In this document: one piece after another, positions 17,694 to 27,450 of the stretch
Numbering within the stretch: the stretch's first letter is position 1
How the letters are laid out: every line of letters begins with the position of its first letter
Assembly (NCBI GenBank): GCA_015061295.1
Contig: SUWU01000017.1
Span: 1-53,775 of the forward strand
Origin: Lentimicrobiaceae bacterium
GTDB taxonomy: Bacteria; Bacteroidota; Bacteroidia; Bacteroidales; F082
Direction of reading: 5' to 3'
Length of the DNA stretch: 53,775 bases
The notes under the pieces: generated by a model
What the model was told of the DNA's origin: nothing
The model's database searches: none
The model's input: only the letters and a program-made list of their open reading frames with translations
Made by a program: the position numbers and the translations under genes

Positions 17694-18306
17694 TAGACTT
17701 TTTTGCAATAATAATATGCTTATTTGTAGAAATTTTTCTGCTGAATTACTCGATAAGCCTCTCGATGATGCTGTGATGAACACACAAGCGTTTGAGAATA
17801 CAAGAGATATGATAAAAAGATGGCTCGAAGAAAATAATGAAGATCTCGTGCTTGATGATGTGGATGATATGATTATTGCTGCTGTCATCAACACGATATT
17901 CCGTCAGGCTCCGGCAGCAGGCGGTGTCGTCATCTTTGAAAACTCCATCCTCGCCATCGAACGTAATGGAAGACCCGATCTCCCTAAAGGTCACATCGAA
18001 AATAACGAGACTCCAAAACAGGCTGCACTGCGAGAAGTGATGGAAGAAACTGCAATAGAAAATCTTAAAATAATCAAACAACTGCCATCAACATATCATT
18101 GCTACCTCCTTGACAACCAATGGACAATGAAGAAGACATCATGGTTTCTGATGTCGTCTGACAGCGAGTTTAAACCTAAACCTCAAACAGAAGAGGGTAT
18201 CTCTAAAGTGTATTTGGTAAACAAAGATAACGTTAACGATTTCTTAGAAAATACTTTCATATCGTTGAGCGTTACCTTAAAAGACGAAATCTTGAACCAA
18301 TTATGA
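17689..18306 (+). CDS. Nudix hydrolase with N-terminal extension
   Basis: Hydrolyses a nucleoside diphosphate linked to another group; the substrate cannot be read from the sequence. The Nudix box lies at residues 101-123: GHIENNETPKQAALREVMEE followed by TAI. All the acidic residues of GX5EX7REUXEEXGU are present, but the Gly near the end is Ala. The first 70 residues form a separate N-terminal region. The start at 17689 is preferred because the opening MYRLFCNN resembles other Bacteroidales members as I remember them; ATG 17716 is an alternative. The stop codon is the first unit of a heptamer repeat that also supplies the coaD start, so the two genes are probably co-transcribed. Confidence 0.85.
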   Translation: MYRLFCNNNMLICRNFSAELLDKPLDDAVMNTQAFENTRDMIKRWLEENNEDLVLDDVDDMIIAAVINTIFRQAPAAGGVVIFENSILAIERNGRPDLPKGHIENNETPKQAALREVMEETAIENLKIIKQLPSTYHCYLLDNQWTMKKTSWFLMSSDSEFKPKPQTEEGISKVYLVNKDNVNDFLENTFISLSVTLKDEILNQL

Positions 18307-18333
18307 ATTGTGAATTATGAATTATGAATTATG
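18304..18333 (+). repeat. Heptamer repeat joining the Nudix stop and the coaD start
   Basis: TGAATTG followed by three TGAATTA units and TG. The first TGA is the Nudix stop codon, and the last A-TG is the coaD start codon. Confidence 0.85.
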
Positions 18334-18795
18334 AAAAAAGCTGTGTTCTCGGGTTCTTTCGACCCTATAACGAAAGGTCATGAAGATATAGTGATGAAAG
18401 CCTTGCCTCTCTTCGATGAGGTGATTGTGGCTATAGGAATTAATAACGTAAAAAAATATACTTTCTCTTTAGAACAACGTATTCAATGGATTAAAGATAC
18501 TTTCGCCGATTGTCCTAAGGTAAAAGTGATGTCATACGAAGGTCTTACCGTTAACTTCTGTAAAGAAAATGGCGCTAACTTTATCATAAGAGGATTGCGT
18601 GGTGCTGCTGACCTTGAATATGAAACGACGATAGCTGAGGCTAACAAAAAGATAAATCCTGATGTTGAGACCGTTTTCTTCCTTACAGAGCCTTCCCTGC
18701 GTTGTGTGTCATCAACGGTAGTTAAAGATTTGTTGAAACACAATTATCCCGTAGCCGGATTCGTTCCTGATAAAGTTGTGATTAAAAGTATATGA
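18331..18795 (+). CDS. coaD: Phosphopantetheine adenylyltransferase
   Basis: Transfers AMP from ATP to 4'-phosphopantetheine, the fourth step of coenzyme A synthesis. The nucleotidyltransferase motif is FSGSFDPITKGHEDI, with the T/HxGH motif as TKGH at residues 14-17. NFIIRGLRGAADLEYE binds substrate, and SSTVVKDL is the C-terminal signature. The length of 154 residues is usual. It overlaps the next gene by four bases (ATGA), so the two are translationally coupled. Confidence 0.96.
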   Translation: MKKAVFSGSFDPITKGHEDIVMKALPLFDEVIVAIGINNVKKYTFSLEQRIQWIKDTFADCPKVKVMSYEGLTVNFCKENGANFIIRGLRGAADLEYETTIAEANKKINPDVETVFFLTEPSLRCVSSTVVKDLLKHNYPVAGFVPDKVVIKSI

Positions 18796-20183
18796 AAAAA
18801 TATCTCGTAATATCGTTATTATGCCTGCTGTTGAACAATCTTAATCTGTTCTCCCAAAATATCATAATAAAAGGAAAAATCCAACAGCCAACATCCTTAA
18901 TCCGCCTCATGACATACAATGACATGTTAACACGTGAGCAGACAACGATTTATGAAACTAAGGCGGATGAAAATGGCAATTTTGTGATAAAAACCGAAAT
19001 TGACAAGATTACTCCAGCGCAGATAGCTATCGACCTTGAACGTGTGGATATTATCTTGAAGCCTTCGGCAGAATATGAGGTGGAGATAACGATACCAGAA
19101 CGAGATGAGAATTTGTCGTATTTTGAACGACAATATCCTACCATGAAGATGATAAAGACTGATGACAATGGCCTGTATTATCAATATTATAAAGTTGAGA
19201 AAATAATTGATGATTTTATTTTAGATAATTTTAATCAGATATATAGAAGACGTCAGAAGTCTTTGCTTGACAGCCTCGACATTTTGGTTAACAAAGAACT
19301 TGGTGTTATAAAATATGATTTCGTTAAAGATTATTTGCTTTATCGTAAAGCTAATATCCAGATGGCGATAGATAATGATAACGCAGAAACTGTCATGAGT
19401 CGATATTATGATAAACATAAAATACTATATACGCAGTCTGCTTATATGAGCCTCTTTGATGAGATATTCGTCAATTATCTTGTAAATCGACAATTTGAGC
19501 CTTCTGAGCTTATGTTAAATCTTCGTCATGGCTATGACAGATTTATGTCATATGTCAAGTCGAAAGATGTCTTTTTGTCAGATAACAAGGAATTGGCAGA
19601 ACTTATCGTGGCGTGGAATATGAAGAGAATGTATTATGAATATCCTGAAGAGAGAAAATTTGTATTAGCTATCCTTGAAGGCATCAAACAAAACACTAAA
19701 GTTAAAGATAATAAAAATGTCGTTGAAAATATTCTAACACAAATCAATAGATTGTCGTATGGAACTGATGCGCCTCAGTTCTCTTTAAAGAATGCCGATG
19801 GTAAAATGGTGAGTTTGTCAAGCTTTAAAGATAATATGCTTCTGCTTCAATTTGTTAATAAAGTATCGCCTATGACTGACTATCAGTTTCAGGAGTTGAA
19901 CAATATCTCTCAATATTGGCCTGATATGATTAAGATTATCACCATTGCCACTGATGATAGCTTCGATGATTTTAAGGCAATGATAGAGAAAAATGGATAT
20001 GATTGGGAGCTTCTGAAGTTGAGCGACAATATGCTTCTTCTTGAGCAATATCAAATCAAGACATTCCCTGATTATATCATCGTTATGCCGCAGAATAAGA
20101 TAGGAATGGCACCAGCCCCAGCCCCCGATCAGTACCTTGATTATCATATGAAAAGAATTTATAGTTATACCATAAAAAAATAG
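18792..20183 (+). CDS. Secreted TlpA/AhpC-like thioredoxin-fold protein lacking the CxxC motif
   Basis: A signal peptide covers about residues 1-21. Residues 23-110 look like the DUF4369-type N-terminal domain of Bacteroidota thioredoxin-like proteins (VIIKGKI-, DENGNFVIKTE). A helical middle follows, then a C-terminal thioredoxin-like domain from about residue 320: GTDAPQFSLKNADGKMVSLS, then LLLQFVNKVSPMTDYQF, and a cis-Pro-like KTFPDYI. At the place where WCxxC normally stands the sequence is NKVSPMT with no cysteine, so redox activity is not expected. It may bind a partner instead. The first codons overlap coaD. The family is clear; the role is unknown. Confidence 0.8.
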   Translation: MKKYLVISLLCLLLNNLNLFSQNIIIKGKIQQPTSLIRLMTYNDMLTREQTTIYETKADENGNFVIKTEIDKITPAQIAIDLERVDIILKPSAEYEVEITIPERDENLSYFERQYPTMKMIKTDDNGLYYQYYKVEKIIDDFILDNFNQIYRRRQKSLLDSLDILVNKELGVIKYDFVKDYLLYRKANIQMAIDNDNAETVMSRYYDKHKILYTQSAYMSLFDEIFVNYLVNRQFEPSELMLNLRHGYDRFMSYVKSKDVFLSDNKELAELIVAWNMKRMYYEYPEERKFVLAILEGIKQNTKVKDNKNVVENILTQINRLSYGTDAPQFSLKNADGKMVSLSSFKDNMLLLQFVNKVSPMTDYQFQELNNISQYWPDMIKIITIATDDSFDDFKAMIEKNGYDWELLKLSDNMLLLEQYQIKTFPDYIIVMPQNKIGMAPAPAPDQYLDYHMKRIYSYTIKK

Positions 20184-20194
20184 CGTAAAATTAT

Positions 20195-20202
20195 TATCTT
20201 TG
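20195..20202 (+). promoter_or_regulatory. Bacteroidota -7 box for secA
   Basis: TATCTTTG followed by CAC, 80 bases upstream of the secA ATG. Confidence 0.7.
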
Positions 20203-20282
20203 CACAACATTTGATAAATGAGTCTTAACATTTTAGAATCATAGCATTATAACGTCTTAGTAACATAGTAACTTAAAATAAT

Positions 20283-23200
20283 ATGGGATTTTTTACAAAA
20301 TTATTTGGAAATAAGGCTACTCGCGACAATAAAGCATTGCAGCCTTTGTTGGATAAAACATTAGAAGCTTACGAAAAGATAAAAGATTTAGATATTGATG
20401 CGCTTCGTCATAAGACAGTGGAGTTTAAAGAATATATCAATAATTACATCGCTGATGAAGATGCTCGTATCAAAGAACTGAAACATAAAGCAGAGACCGA
20501 AGATCTTGACCTTGAGAAGAAAAATGAAATCTTTGAGCAAGTCGATAAGTTAGAAAAACAGCAGTTAGATAAGATAGAAGAGGCTCTTAACAACATTATG
20601 CCTGAAGCTTTTGCAGTCTTGAAAGAGACAGCCAAACGCTTCAAGGAGAACGAAGTGGTGGAAGCTACAGCTACCGACTTAGACCGTGAGCTCGCTGCTA
20701 AATTCGATCATATCAACATTGAAGACGACAAAGTCTATTACGATAACAGCTGGATTGCTGGTGGCAACACGATCACATGGGATATGGTGCCTTATAACGT
20801 TCAGATTATTGGTGGAGCTGTCTTACATCAAGGTAAGATAGCAGAGATGGCCACAGGAGAGGGTAAGACTCTCGTCGCTACTTTCCCTGTGTATCTTAAC
20901 GCCCTTGCAGGACGCGGCGTTCATGTTGTCACTGTCAACGACTACCTCGCAAAACGTGACTCCGAGTGGATGGGGACGATATACGAATTTCTCGGTCTCA
21001 CCGTCGATTGTATCGATAAACATGAACCAAATTCTCAAGCCCGTCGCAATGCATATCTCGCCGACATCACTTATGGTACTAATAATGAGTTCGGTTTCGA
21101 CTACTTGCGCGACAATATGACAGGTAATCCAGAAGAACTCGTTCAACGTAAACATCATTTCGCTATCGTCGATGAGGTTGACTCCGTCTTGATAGACGAC
21201 GCTCGTACCCCTTTGATTATTTCAGGACCAACACCACGCGGCGACCATCAAGAGTTTGACGTGTTGAAGCCTGATGTTGTGAAACTCTATGAAGCTCAGA
21301 AACGTTTAGTGACATCATGTCTTGCCGAAGCTAAGAAATATCTTACAGACCCTAACGCTACACAAGAACAGAAAAATCAAGGTGCAAACCAACTCTTCCG
21401 TGCTTATAGAGGTCTCCCTAAAAATAACGCTCTGATTAAGTTCTTGAGTGAAGAAGGTATGAAGGCTTTGATGCAAAAGACAGAAGGTTTTTATCTTCAA
21501 GAACAACAGAAAAATATGCACATCATCGACGATGAGCTTTATTTTGTCATCGATGAGAAACTTCATAGCGTCGATCTTACAGAGAAAGGTATAGATGAAC
21601 TTACAAAAGCATATAACGACTCCTCATTCTTTATCTTGCCTGACGTGGGCAGCGAAATAGCTGAGTTGGAACGTAGCGGACTCTCCGACGACGAGAAAGT
21701 GATGAAGAAATCAGAGCTGTTGCGTAACTTCTCTGAGAAATCAGAACGTCTGCATACAGTGCAGCAACTTCTCAAAGCTTATACCTTGTTTGAGAAGGAC
21801 GTAGATTATGTCATCATGGATAACAAGATTAAGATCGTCGATGAGCAAACAGGACGTATCATGGAAGGACGTCGCTGGTCAGATGGTCTGCATCAAGCTG
21901 TTGAAGCTAAAGAAAACGTCCATGTTGAAGCTGCCACACAGACATATGCTACCATCACCTTGCAGAATTACTTCCGTATGTATCATAAACTTGCAGGTAT
22001 GACAGGTACAGCTGAGACAGAAGCAGGAGAGTTTTGGGATATCTATAAGTTAGATGTCGTCGTTATTCCTACCAACAAGCCTATCGCCCGTATCGATGCA
22101 GAGGATTTGATATATAAGACAAAACGTGAGAAATACAATGCTGTCATAGAGAAGATTGAAGAGTTCGTGGCAGAAGGAAGACCTGTTCTCGTAGGTACTA
22201 CATCTGTTGAAGTGTCGGAGCTTCTCTCTCGTATGTTGACTCGTAAAGGAATAAAACATAACGTCTTGAATGCTAAACTTCATGCTAAGGAAGCTCAGAT
22301 AGTTAAAGACGCTGGTCAGGCTGGAACTGTTACCATAGCAACTAATATGGCAGGTCGTGGTACCGACATTAAGTTAGGAGCAGGCGTGAAAGAAGCAGGA
22401 GGTCTCGCTATCATAGGTACAGAACGTCATGAGTCGCGTCGTGTTGACCGTCAGTTACGTGGTCGTTCTGGTCGTCAGGGCGACAATGGTAGTTCTCAAT
22501 TCTTTGTCTCATTAGAAGACGACCTCATGCGTATGTTCGGCTCCGACCGCATCGCACCTCTGATGGATAGACTCGGACTTCAAGAAGGCGAAGTCATTCA
22601 GCATTCGATGATTACAAAACAGATAGAGAAGGCTCAGAAGAAAGTAGAAGAGAACCACTTCGGTACTCGTAAACATCTCCTCGAATACGACGACGTGATG
22701 AACTCGCAACGTGAAGCGATATACGAGAAGAGACGTCACGCCTTGTTCGGAGAACGTCTGTCGATAGACATTAATAATATGATGTATGATCTCGGCGAGT
22801 CATTGATTGAGAAGTTTAAGGAAGATAATGATTATGAAGGCTTAAAGTTAGAAGTTCTCTCAACGATGGGTCTCGACCTTCCTTTCGATGAAGAGGAGTT
22901 TAAACGCGCTAAGTTAGAGGTGCTGTCGGATGAACTGTTTGATAAGGCAACAGAGGTGTATGCTAACAAGACTCGTATCATCGGTGAGAAGACACTTCCT
23001 GTGATACAGAACATACAGAAAAACACACAATACGAGAATATCCTTATCCCATTTACCGATGGTAAGAAGAGTATGAATGTCGTCGTCAATATTAAGAAAG
23101 CCGTCGATAATGGAGCTAAGGAAGTGACCTTGGCAGTGGAGAAATTCATCACACTTGGCATCATCGATGAGTCGTGGAAGGAACATCTGCGCGAGTTAGA

Positions 23201-23567
23201 TGAGTTGAAACACTCGGTACAGAACGCCCATTATGAACAGAAAGATCCTCTCTTGATTTATAAGTTCGAGTCGTTTAACTTGTTCAAACAGATGATACAG
23301 AAAATAAATAATGATGTCATCTCATTCTTGATGCGTGCCGACGTCCCTATGCCAGATAATAATCAAGTTAGAGAACAGAAAGCAAGAGCTATCGATAGAA
23401 GCAAGTTGAAAGAACAACGTACTGATTTACTGTCACAGGCAAACAGCAACACACAAGAACGTCAGGTTACACAGCCTATTCATGTAGAGAAGAAAGTGGG
23501 AAGAAACGACCCATGTCCTTGTGGTAGCGGTAAGAAATATAAGAACTGTCACGGTAAGGAAGAGTGA
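20283..23567 (+). CDS. secA: Preprotein translocase ATPase SecA
   Basis: ATP-driven motor that pushes pre-proteins through SecYEG. Walker A is MATGEGKT (about 189-196) and Walker B is [13 protein letters not shown]. The second nucleotide-binding fold carries [13 protein letters not shown] and [18 protein letters not shown]. The C-terminal SEC-C zinc site [17 protein letters not shown] is intact. The length of 1094 residues exceeds E. coli SecA (901), as usual in Bacteroidota; the extra residues are in the N-terminal half, around residues 60-130 and 340-500. The gene has its own promoter and a terminator at 23661-23690. Confidence 0.98.
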   Translation: MGFFTKLFGNKATRDNKALQPLLDKTLEAYEKIKDLDIDALRHKTVEFKEYINNYIADEDARIKELKHKAETEDLDLEKKNEIFEQVDKLEKQQLDKIEEALNNIMPEAFAVLKETAKRFKENEVVEATATDLDRELAAKFDHINIEDDKVYYDNSWIAGGNTITWDMVPYNVQIIGGAVLHQGKIAEMATGEGKTLVATFPVYLNALAGRGVHVVTVNDYLAKRDSEWMGTIYEFLGLTVDCIDKHEPNSQARRNAYLADITYGTNNEFGFDYLRDNMTGNPEELVQRKHHFAIVDEVDSVLIDDARTPLIISGPTPRGDHQEFDVLKPDVVKLYEAQKRLVTSCLAEAKKYLTDPNATQEQKNQGANQLFRAYRGLPKNNALIKFLSEEGMKALMQKTEGFYLQEQQKNMHIIDDELYFVIDEKLHSVDLTEKGIDELTKAYNDSSFFILPDVGSEIAELERSGLSDDEKVMKKSELLRNFSEKSERLHTVQQLLKAYTLFEKDVDYVIMDNKIKIVDEQTGRIMEGRRWSDGLHQAVEAKENVHVEAATQTYATITLQNYFRMYHKLAGMTGTAETEAGEFWDIYKLDVVVIPTNKPIARIDAEDLIYKTKREKYNAVIEKIEEFVAEGRPVLVGTTSVEVSELLSRMLTRKGIKHNVLNAKLHAKEAQIVKDAGQAGTVTIATNMAGRGTDIKLGAGVKEAGGLAIIGTERHESRRVDRQLRGRSGRQGDNGSSQFFVSLEDDLMRMFGSDRIAPLMDRLGLQEGEVIQHSMITKQIEKAQKKVEENHFGTRKHLLEYDDVMNSQREAIYEKRRHALFGERLSIDINNMMYDLGESLIEKFKEDNDYEGLKLEVLSTMGLDLPFDEEEFKRAKLEVLSDELFDKATEVYANKTRIIGEKTLPVIQNIQKNTQYENILIPFTDGKKSMNVVVNIKKAVDNGAKEVTLAVEKFITLGIIDESWKEHLRELDELKHSVQNAHYEQKDPLLIYKFESFNLFKQMIQKINNDVISFLMRADVPMPDNNQVREQKARAIDRSKLKEQRTDLLSQANSNTQERQVTQPIHVEKKVGRNDPCPCGSGKKYKNCHGKEE

Positions 23568-23609
23568 TGTACGATGTACAATGTACAATGTATAATGTAC
23601 AATGTATAG
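23568..23609 (+). repeat. Heptamer repeat directly after the secA stop
   Basis: Six consecutive 7-mers (TGTACGA, TGTACAA twice, TGTATAA, TGTACAA, TGTATAG) begin at the base after the secA stop codon. Confidence 0.85.
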
Positions 23610-23660
23610 TTAATAGTTAAATTAATAATTAACAATTAATAGATAGGGTTGTTATAATAG

Positions 23661-23690
23661 ATAGAGACGTTACTTTGGTGGCGTCTCTAT
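23661..23690 (+). terminator. Hairpin terminator downstream of secA
   Basis: ATAGAGACG (23661-23669) and CGTCTCTAT (23682-23690) form a 9-bp stem with a 12-base loop. The T-tract is poor. Confidence 0.6.
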
Positions 23691-23705
23691 AAGTCAATAG
23701 GTCTA

Positions 23706-26000
23706 ATGTCGGAAGTCAAAAGTCAAAAGTCGAAAGTTCGGGGTTTTAAGAACATAGTATTAAGTTCTAAGTTCTTAGTCACACTCTTTCTTTTGTTTTT
23801 TGTCTTTTGCCAAAACATTCGGGCACAATCTTCCTCGTTTCCCGTTTCCGCTCCCGACACTCTGTCCCCATTAATCCGTCCTCGCATAGGAGTGGTACTC
23901 AGTGGTGGTGGCGCAAAAGGCTTTGCTCACATTGGAGCACTGAAAGTAATAGAAGAAGCAGGACTCCCTATCGATTTCATAGCAGGAACAAGTATGGGTA
24001 GCATCATCGGCGGACTCTATGCCATGGGATACGACTTGGAGACGATGATAGAACTCACTAAGCGACAAGACTGGGACGCTGTCATGGCAGACATCATACC
24101 TCAAAAGTATATCCCCATCGATGAGAAACGTATGGATCGTCATTATCTCGCTACATTTCCCTTCAGAGATAAGAAGATACAGATGAGACCAGCAATACAT
24201 GAAGGTGTGAGAATCAACCTTCTCTTGGCGCGCCTCACTTCCCCAGCATATAAAATAGAAGACTATAACGACCTCTCAATACCTTTTCTCTGCGTGGCTT
24301 CCGATATGGAAAAAGCAGAAGCGTATGAGATGACAAAAGGTAACTTGCAGCGTTCTATCAGAGCGTCAATGTCGATACCGTTCTATTTCTCTCCAGTGGA
24401 AGTGGATGGTCGATTGCTCGTTGATGGTGGACTGAGAAATAATTTTCCCGTACAGAATGTAAAAGATAAAGGTGTAGATATCATAGTAGGTATCGACGTG
24501 CAACGCGATTTCCGTAAAAAAGATGACCTTCATTCTATGGCAAAAATCATGGATCAGATCATCGCTATGGCAGACATCGAAGCCAACAGAGAAGCTAAGA
24601 GGAAAGTGGACATCTATATAAAACCAGAGCTGTCCGACTTTAGTATGATGGATTTCAACTCCTTCGATACTATAATAAAGATAGGTGAGATGACAGCAAG
24701 AGAATATCTGCCTCAGCTGAAGAGTCTCGCCGACTCGATTAAATCGATACAAGATTTTGAGATACAACGACCTCACGTCAAACCTTTAGATTCCATATAT
24801 ATAGCAGCATTAAAGATAGATGGCGTAAAGCCAGAGAATATAGGATTTATTGAGAAATCATTCTCCAAAAAATATCCTGCAATGATGACAATAGACGATA
24901 TTGAAAGGTCGTTGATGAGAATTTATGCTACGGGGTATTTTAAAGATATATGGTATGAACTCGTGCCAGCTCCTAAAGGTGTAACCTTGAAATTGCATTG
25001 CGAAGATAATGAAGAAGAGACTGTATCAGTAGGAGCTCATTATGATACCGATTATGGAATAGGTGTCTTGGCTAACATTACTTTAAAAAATGTGTTGGGC
25101 TTCCCTAAAAGGTCAACTTTGTCGGCTGATGTCAATATAGCAGAGAATCCTTACTTTAAACTGCGTTTCCATTCTAACGTGTCGCAACGTCTCAAATATG
25201 GAGCCGATGTGTCGGTGATAAGTCTCTTCATGAATCAATATGATGATAGAACTATCAATAATTCTTATAGCGTTCAGGATAATAAAATGGATCTTTTCTT
25301 TGAAGTGATGCCAACGATAGAACAACAGTTGCGACTTGGTGTGGTAGGTAATTATGTTCATCTCCGTGATAATTTGATAAACGTTGTCAGCTCAGATAAT
25401 TACGACTTCATCAGTTATGCCTACTTCAATTATTATCTCGACAATGAAGACTCGCCTACTTACGCTTCAAAAGGCTGGAAACTAAACCTTAACGGGAAAT
25501 ATATCGTGCCGGTGATAAAGTTAGACGATGGCTCTCGAATGGGTAACTCTATAGTTGTGAGAGGCGACTTAGATGGCTCTGTGGCGGTAGGAAAAAAACA
25601 TTCGTTGAAACTCGGACTCACAGTGGGAACTACAATAGGCGACGAGAAACCTCCGCTGAGCTATCAGTTCTTCGTGGGTGGACAGTCGCATATGAAGTAT
25701 TTTGATAACATCATCTCCTTTGAAGGTCTGAGGTTTACGCAGCTTTATGGTGATCATATAGCCTTCGGAAAGATGTCGTGGCAGTACAATTTCTATAAGA
25801 ACTTATATGCCATAGCAAACTGTAACGTAGGATATATGTCGAGTAGTTACGATGAATGGTTTGTCGATGACAATTTTATCATTGGATGTGGATTGACATT
25901 AGGGATGAAGACAATGGCTGGTCCTATAGAGGTGAGTCTGATGGCATCTAACAGATGCTCTGGCTTAGTAGGATTTTTTAACATAGGATATTGGTTTTAA
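23706..26000 (+). CDS. Patatin-like phospholipase fused to an Omp85-type outer-membrane barrel
   Basis: A signal peptide ends near residue 41 (IRAQ). The patatin domain follows: oxyanion loop SGGGAKG (66-72), nucleophile elbow GTSMG with Ser96, and catalytic Asp in DGGLRNNFP (about Asp240). A POTRA-like segment (VDDIERSLMRIYATGYFKDI-type text, about 395-420) and a C-terminal region of amphipathic strands ending in GFFNIGYWF, with a terminal aromatic, indicate a 16-strand Omp85/BamA-type barrel. This architecture resembles the PlpD type Vd proteins and is widespread in Bacteroidota. The phospholipase probably sits in or is passed through the outer membrane. The first codons (MSEVKSQKSKV) come from an AGTCAAA heptamer repeat. 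pyrH follows after 21 bases. Confidence 0.88.
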   Translation: MSEVKSQKSKVRGFKNIVLSSKFLVTLFLLFFVFCQNIRAQSSSFPVSAPDTLSPLIRPRIGVVLSGGGAKGFAHIGALKVIEEAGLPIDFIAGTSMGSIIGGLYAMGYDLETMIELTKRQDWDAVMADIIPQKYIPIDEKRMDRHYLATFPFRDKKIQMRPAIHEGVRINLLLARLTSPAYKIEDYNDLSIPFLCVASDMEKAEAYEMTKGNLQRSIRASMSIPFYFSPVEVDGRLLVDGGLRNNFPVQNVKDKGVDIIVGIDVQRDFRKKDDLHSMAKIMDQIIAMADIEANREAKRKVDIYIKPELSDFSMMDFNSFDTIIKIGEMTAREYLPQLKSLADSIKSIQDFEIQRPHVKPLDSIYIAALKIDGVKPENIGFIEKSFSKKYPAMMTIDDIERSLMRIYATGYFKDIWYELVPAPKGVTLKLHCEDNEEETVSVGAHYDTDYGIGVLANITLKNVLGFPKRSTLSADVNIAENPYFKLRFHSNVSQRLKYGADVSVISLFMNQYDDRTINNSYSVQDNKMDLFFEVMPTIEQQLRLGVVGNYVHLRDNLINVVSSDNYDFISYAYFNYYLDNEDSPTYASKGWKLNLNGKYIVPVIKLDDGSRMGNSIVVRGDLDGSVAVGKKHSLKLGLTVGTTIGDEKPPLSYQFFVGGQSHMKYFDNIISFEGLRFTQLYGDHIAFGKMSWQYNFYKNLYAIANCNVGYMSSSYDEWFVDDNFIIGCGLTLGMKTMAGPIEVSLMASNRCSGLVGFFNIGYWF
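23714..23741 (+). repeat. Heptamer AGTCAAA repeat in the patatin signal peptide
   Basis: Four 7-mers (AGTCAAA twice, AGTCGAA, AGTTCGG) encode residues 4-12 of the signal peptide n-region. A copy-number change would shift the frame. Confidence 0.75.
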
Positions 26001-26021
26001 CAAATATAAATTTATAATTAT

Positions 26022-26726
26022 ATGAAATACACAAGAGTACTTTTGAAATTAAGTGGCGAGGCATTGATGGGAAACCAACAATATGGCATCGACCCAGAAC
26101 GTTTGAACGACTATGCTGACGAGATAGCAGAAGCATCAAAACAAGCACAGATAGCCATCGTGATAGGCGGCGGTAATATCTTCAGAGGCTTACAAGGTGC
26201 AAGTAAAGGTATGGATAGAATACAAGGCGACTATATGGGAATGCTCGCTACTGTCATCAACAGCATGGCGTTGCAATCTACTTTACAAGCTAAAGGAGTG
26301 AAGACATCTCTGTTGTCAGGCGTCTTCATCGACCGCATCGCCGACTCTATGAGTAGCGCCAAGGCGATAAAACTTTTAGAAGAAGGTAATGTCGTTATCA
26401 TAGGTGGTGGCTCTGGTAATCCATTCTTTACAACAGACACTGCATCAGCACTGAGAGCCGTCGAGGTAAGAGCCGACATCATCTTAAAAGGAACACGCGT
26501 CGATGGTATATATACAGCCGACCCTGAGAAAGATCCTACAGCAACAAAATTCGACCATATCACATACGATGAGGCCTATAATAAGAATCTTAAAGTCATG
26601 GACCTAACAGCATTTACTCTCTGTAAAGAAAACAATATGCCGATGTATGTCTTCGATATGAATACTAAAGGCAATCTGTTGAAAGTACTTAACGGAGAAG
26701 AAATAGGAACATTAGTGACAAAATAA
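26022..26726 (+). CDS. pyrH: UMP kinase
   Basis: Phosphorylates UMP to UDP. The amino acid kinase fold is shown by VLLKLSGEALMG (residues 6-17), VIGGGNIFRG, the central VVIIGGGSGNPFFTTDTA and GTRVDGIYTADPEKDP. The length of 234 residues is typical of bacterial hexameric UMP kinases. It lies 21 bases after the patatin gene and just upstream of frr, a common bacterial pairing, but frr has its own promoter box. Confidence 0.97.
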   Translation: MKYTRVLLKLSGEALMGNQQYGIDPERLNDYADEIAEASKQAQIAIVIGGGNIFRGLQGASKGMDRIQGDYMGMLATVINSMALQSTLQAKGVKTSLLSGVFIDRIADSMSSAKAIKLLEEGNVVIIGGGSGNPFFTTDTASALRAVEVRADIILKGTRVDGIYTADPEKDPTATKFDHITYDEAYNKNLKVMDLTAFTLCKENNMPMYVFDMNTKGNLLKVLNGEEIGTLVTK

Positions 26727-26749
26727 TGTCGATATAAACGAAAAATTTT

Positions 26750-26757
26750 TATTTTTG
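26750..26757 (+). promoter_or_regulatory. -7 box for frr
   Basis: TATTTTTG followed by TGC, 20 bases upstream of the frr ATG. Confidence 0.6.
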
Positions 26758-26777
26758 TGCTGTAAAAAGAATTTAAT

Positions 26778-27341
26778 ATGACAGACGAATCTCAATTTAT
26801 CTTAGATGAAACTACTGAAACTATGGATAATACCATGAAACACATGGAGAACGAGTTTCAGAAGATCAGAGCAGGCAAAGCAAGTCCTGCTATGTTACAA
26901 GGCGTTAAAGTAGAATATTACGGAACAATAGTTCCTATCGAACAAACATCAAATATAGGAACACCAGACCCACGTCAAATCATAGTTCAACCTTTTGATA
27001 AGAGTTCAATACCTGCTATAGAAAAAGCTATCTTGGCTGCTAACTTAGGCTTCAATCCTAAAAACGAAGGCGATTTCTTGCGTATCCTCGTCCCTCCATT
27101 GACAGAAGAACGCCGCAAAGAATTGGCAAAACGTTCTAAGACAGTGGCAGAAGAAGCAAAGGTGGGTATCCGCAACATACGTCGTAACGCTAACGACGAT
27201 GCTAAGAAACTTAAAGACGAAGGCGTGTCGGAAGACGAAGTGAAACTCGTGACAGACAAAATTCAAGAACTCACAGATAAATATGTCAAGAGAATCGATG
27301 AACTCTGTGAACTCAAAGTGAAAGATATTTTGACAGTGTAA
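26778..27341 (+). CDS. frr: Ribosome recycling factor
   Basis: Splits post-termination ribosomes together with EF-G. It carries the family signatures KIRAGKASPAMLQGVKVEYYG, TPDPRQIIVQPFDKSS and LTEERRKELAKRSKTVAEEAKVG-type helices (domain I three-helix bundle, domain II beta). The length of 187 residues is normal. It follows pyrH and is closed by the strong terminator at 27389-27428. Confidence 0.97.
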   Translation: MTDESQFILDETTETMDNTMKHMENEFQKIRAGKASPAMLQGVKVEYYGTIVPIEQTSNIGTPDPRQIIVQPFDKSSIPAIEKAILAANLGFNPKNEGDFLRILVPPLTEERRKELAKRSKTVAEEAKVGIRNIRRNANDDAKKLKDEGVSEDEVKLVTDKIQELTDKYVKRIDELCELKVKDILTV

Positions 27342-27388
27342 GAGACTATAAGTCAATAAGACTATAAGTTAACTATTCATTGTACATT

Positions 27389-27428
27389 AAAAAACTGAGA
27401 AGCTAAAATTTTAGCTTCTCAGTTTTTT
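27389..27428. terminator. Bidirectional terminator between frr and the AI-2E family gene
   Basis: A perfect 40-base palindrome: AAAAAACTGAGAAGCTAAAA and its complement, giving a 20-bp maximal stem with T-runs in both directions. It serves the convergent genes frr and the permease. Confidence 0.92.
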
Positions 27429-27450
27429 TATTTCACCGACCTAAAGAAAG

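Noticed and set aside
17656..17700. TCGATTTG at about 17669 as a promoter for the Nudix gene
   Set aside because: It lacks the TA of TAnnTTTG and fits only loosely.
17716..18306. Alternative start of the Nudix gene at 17716
   Set aside because: It cannot be excluded, but the residues from 17689 resemble the usual opening of the family, so the longer form was kept.
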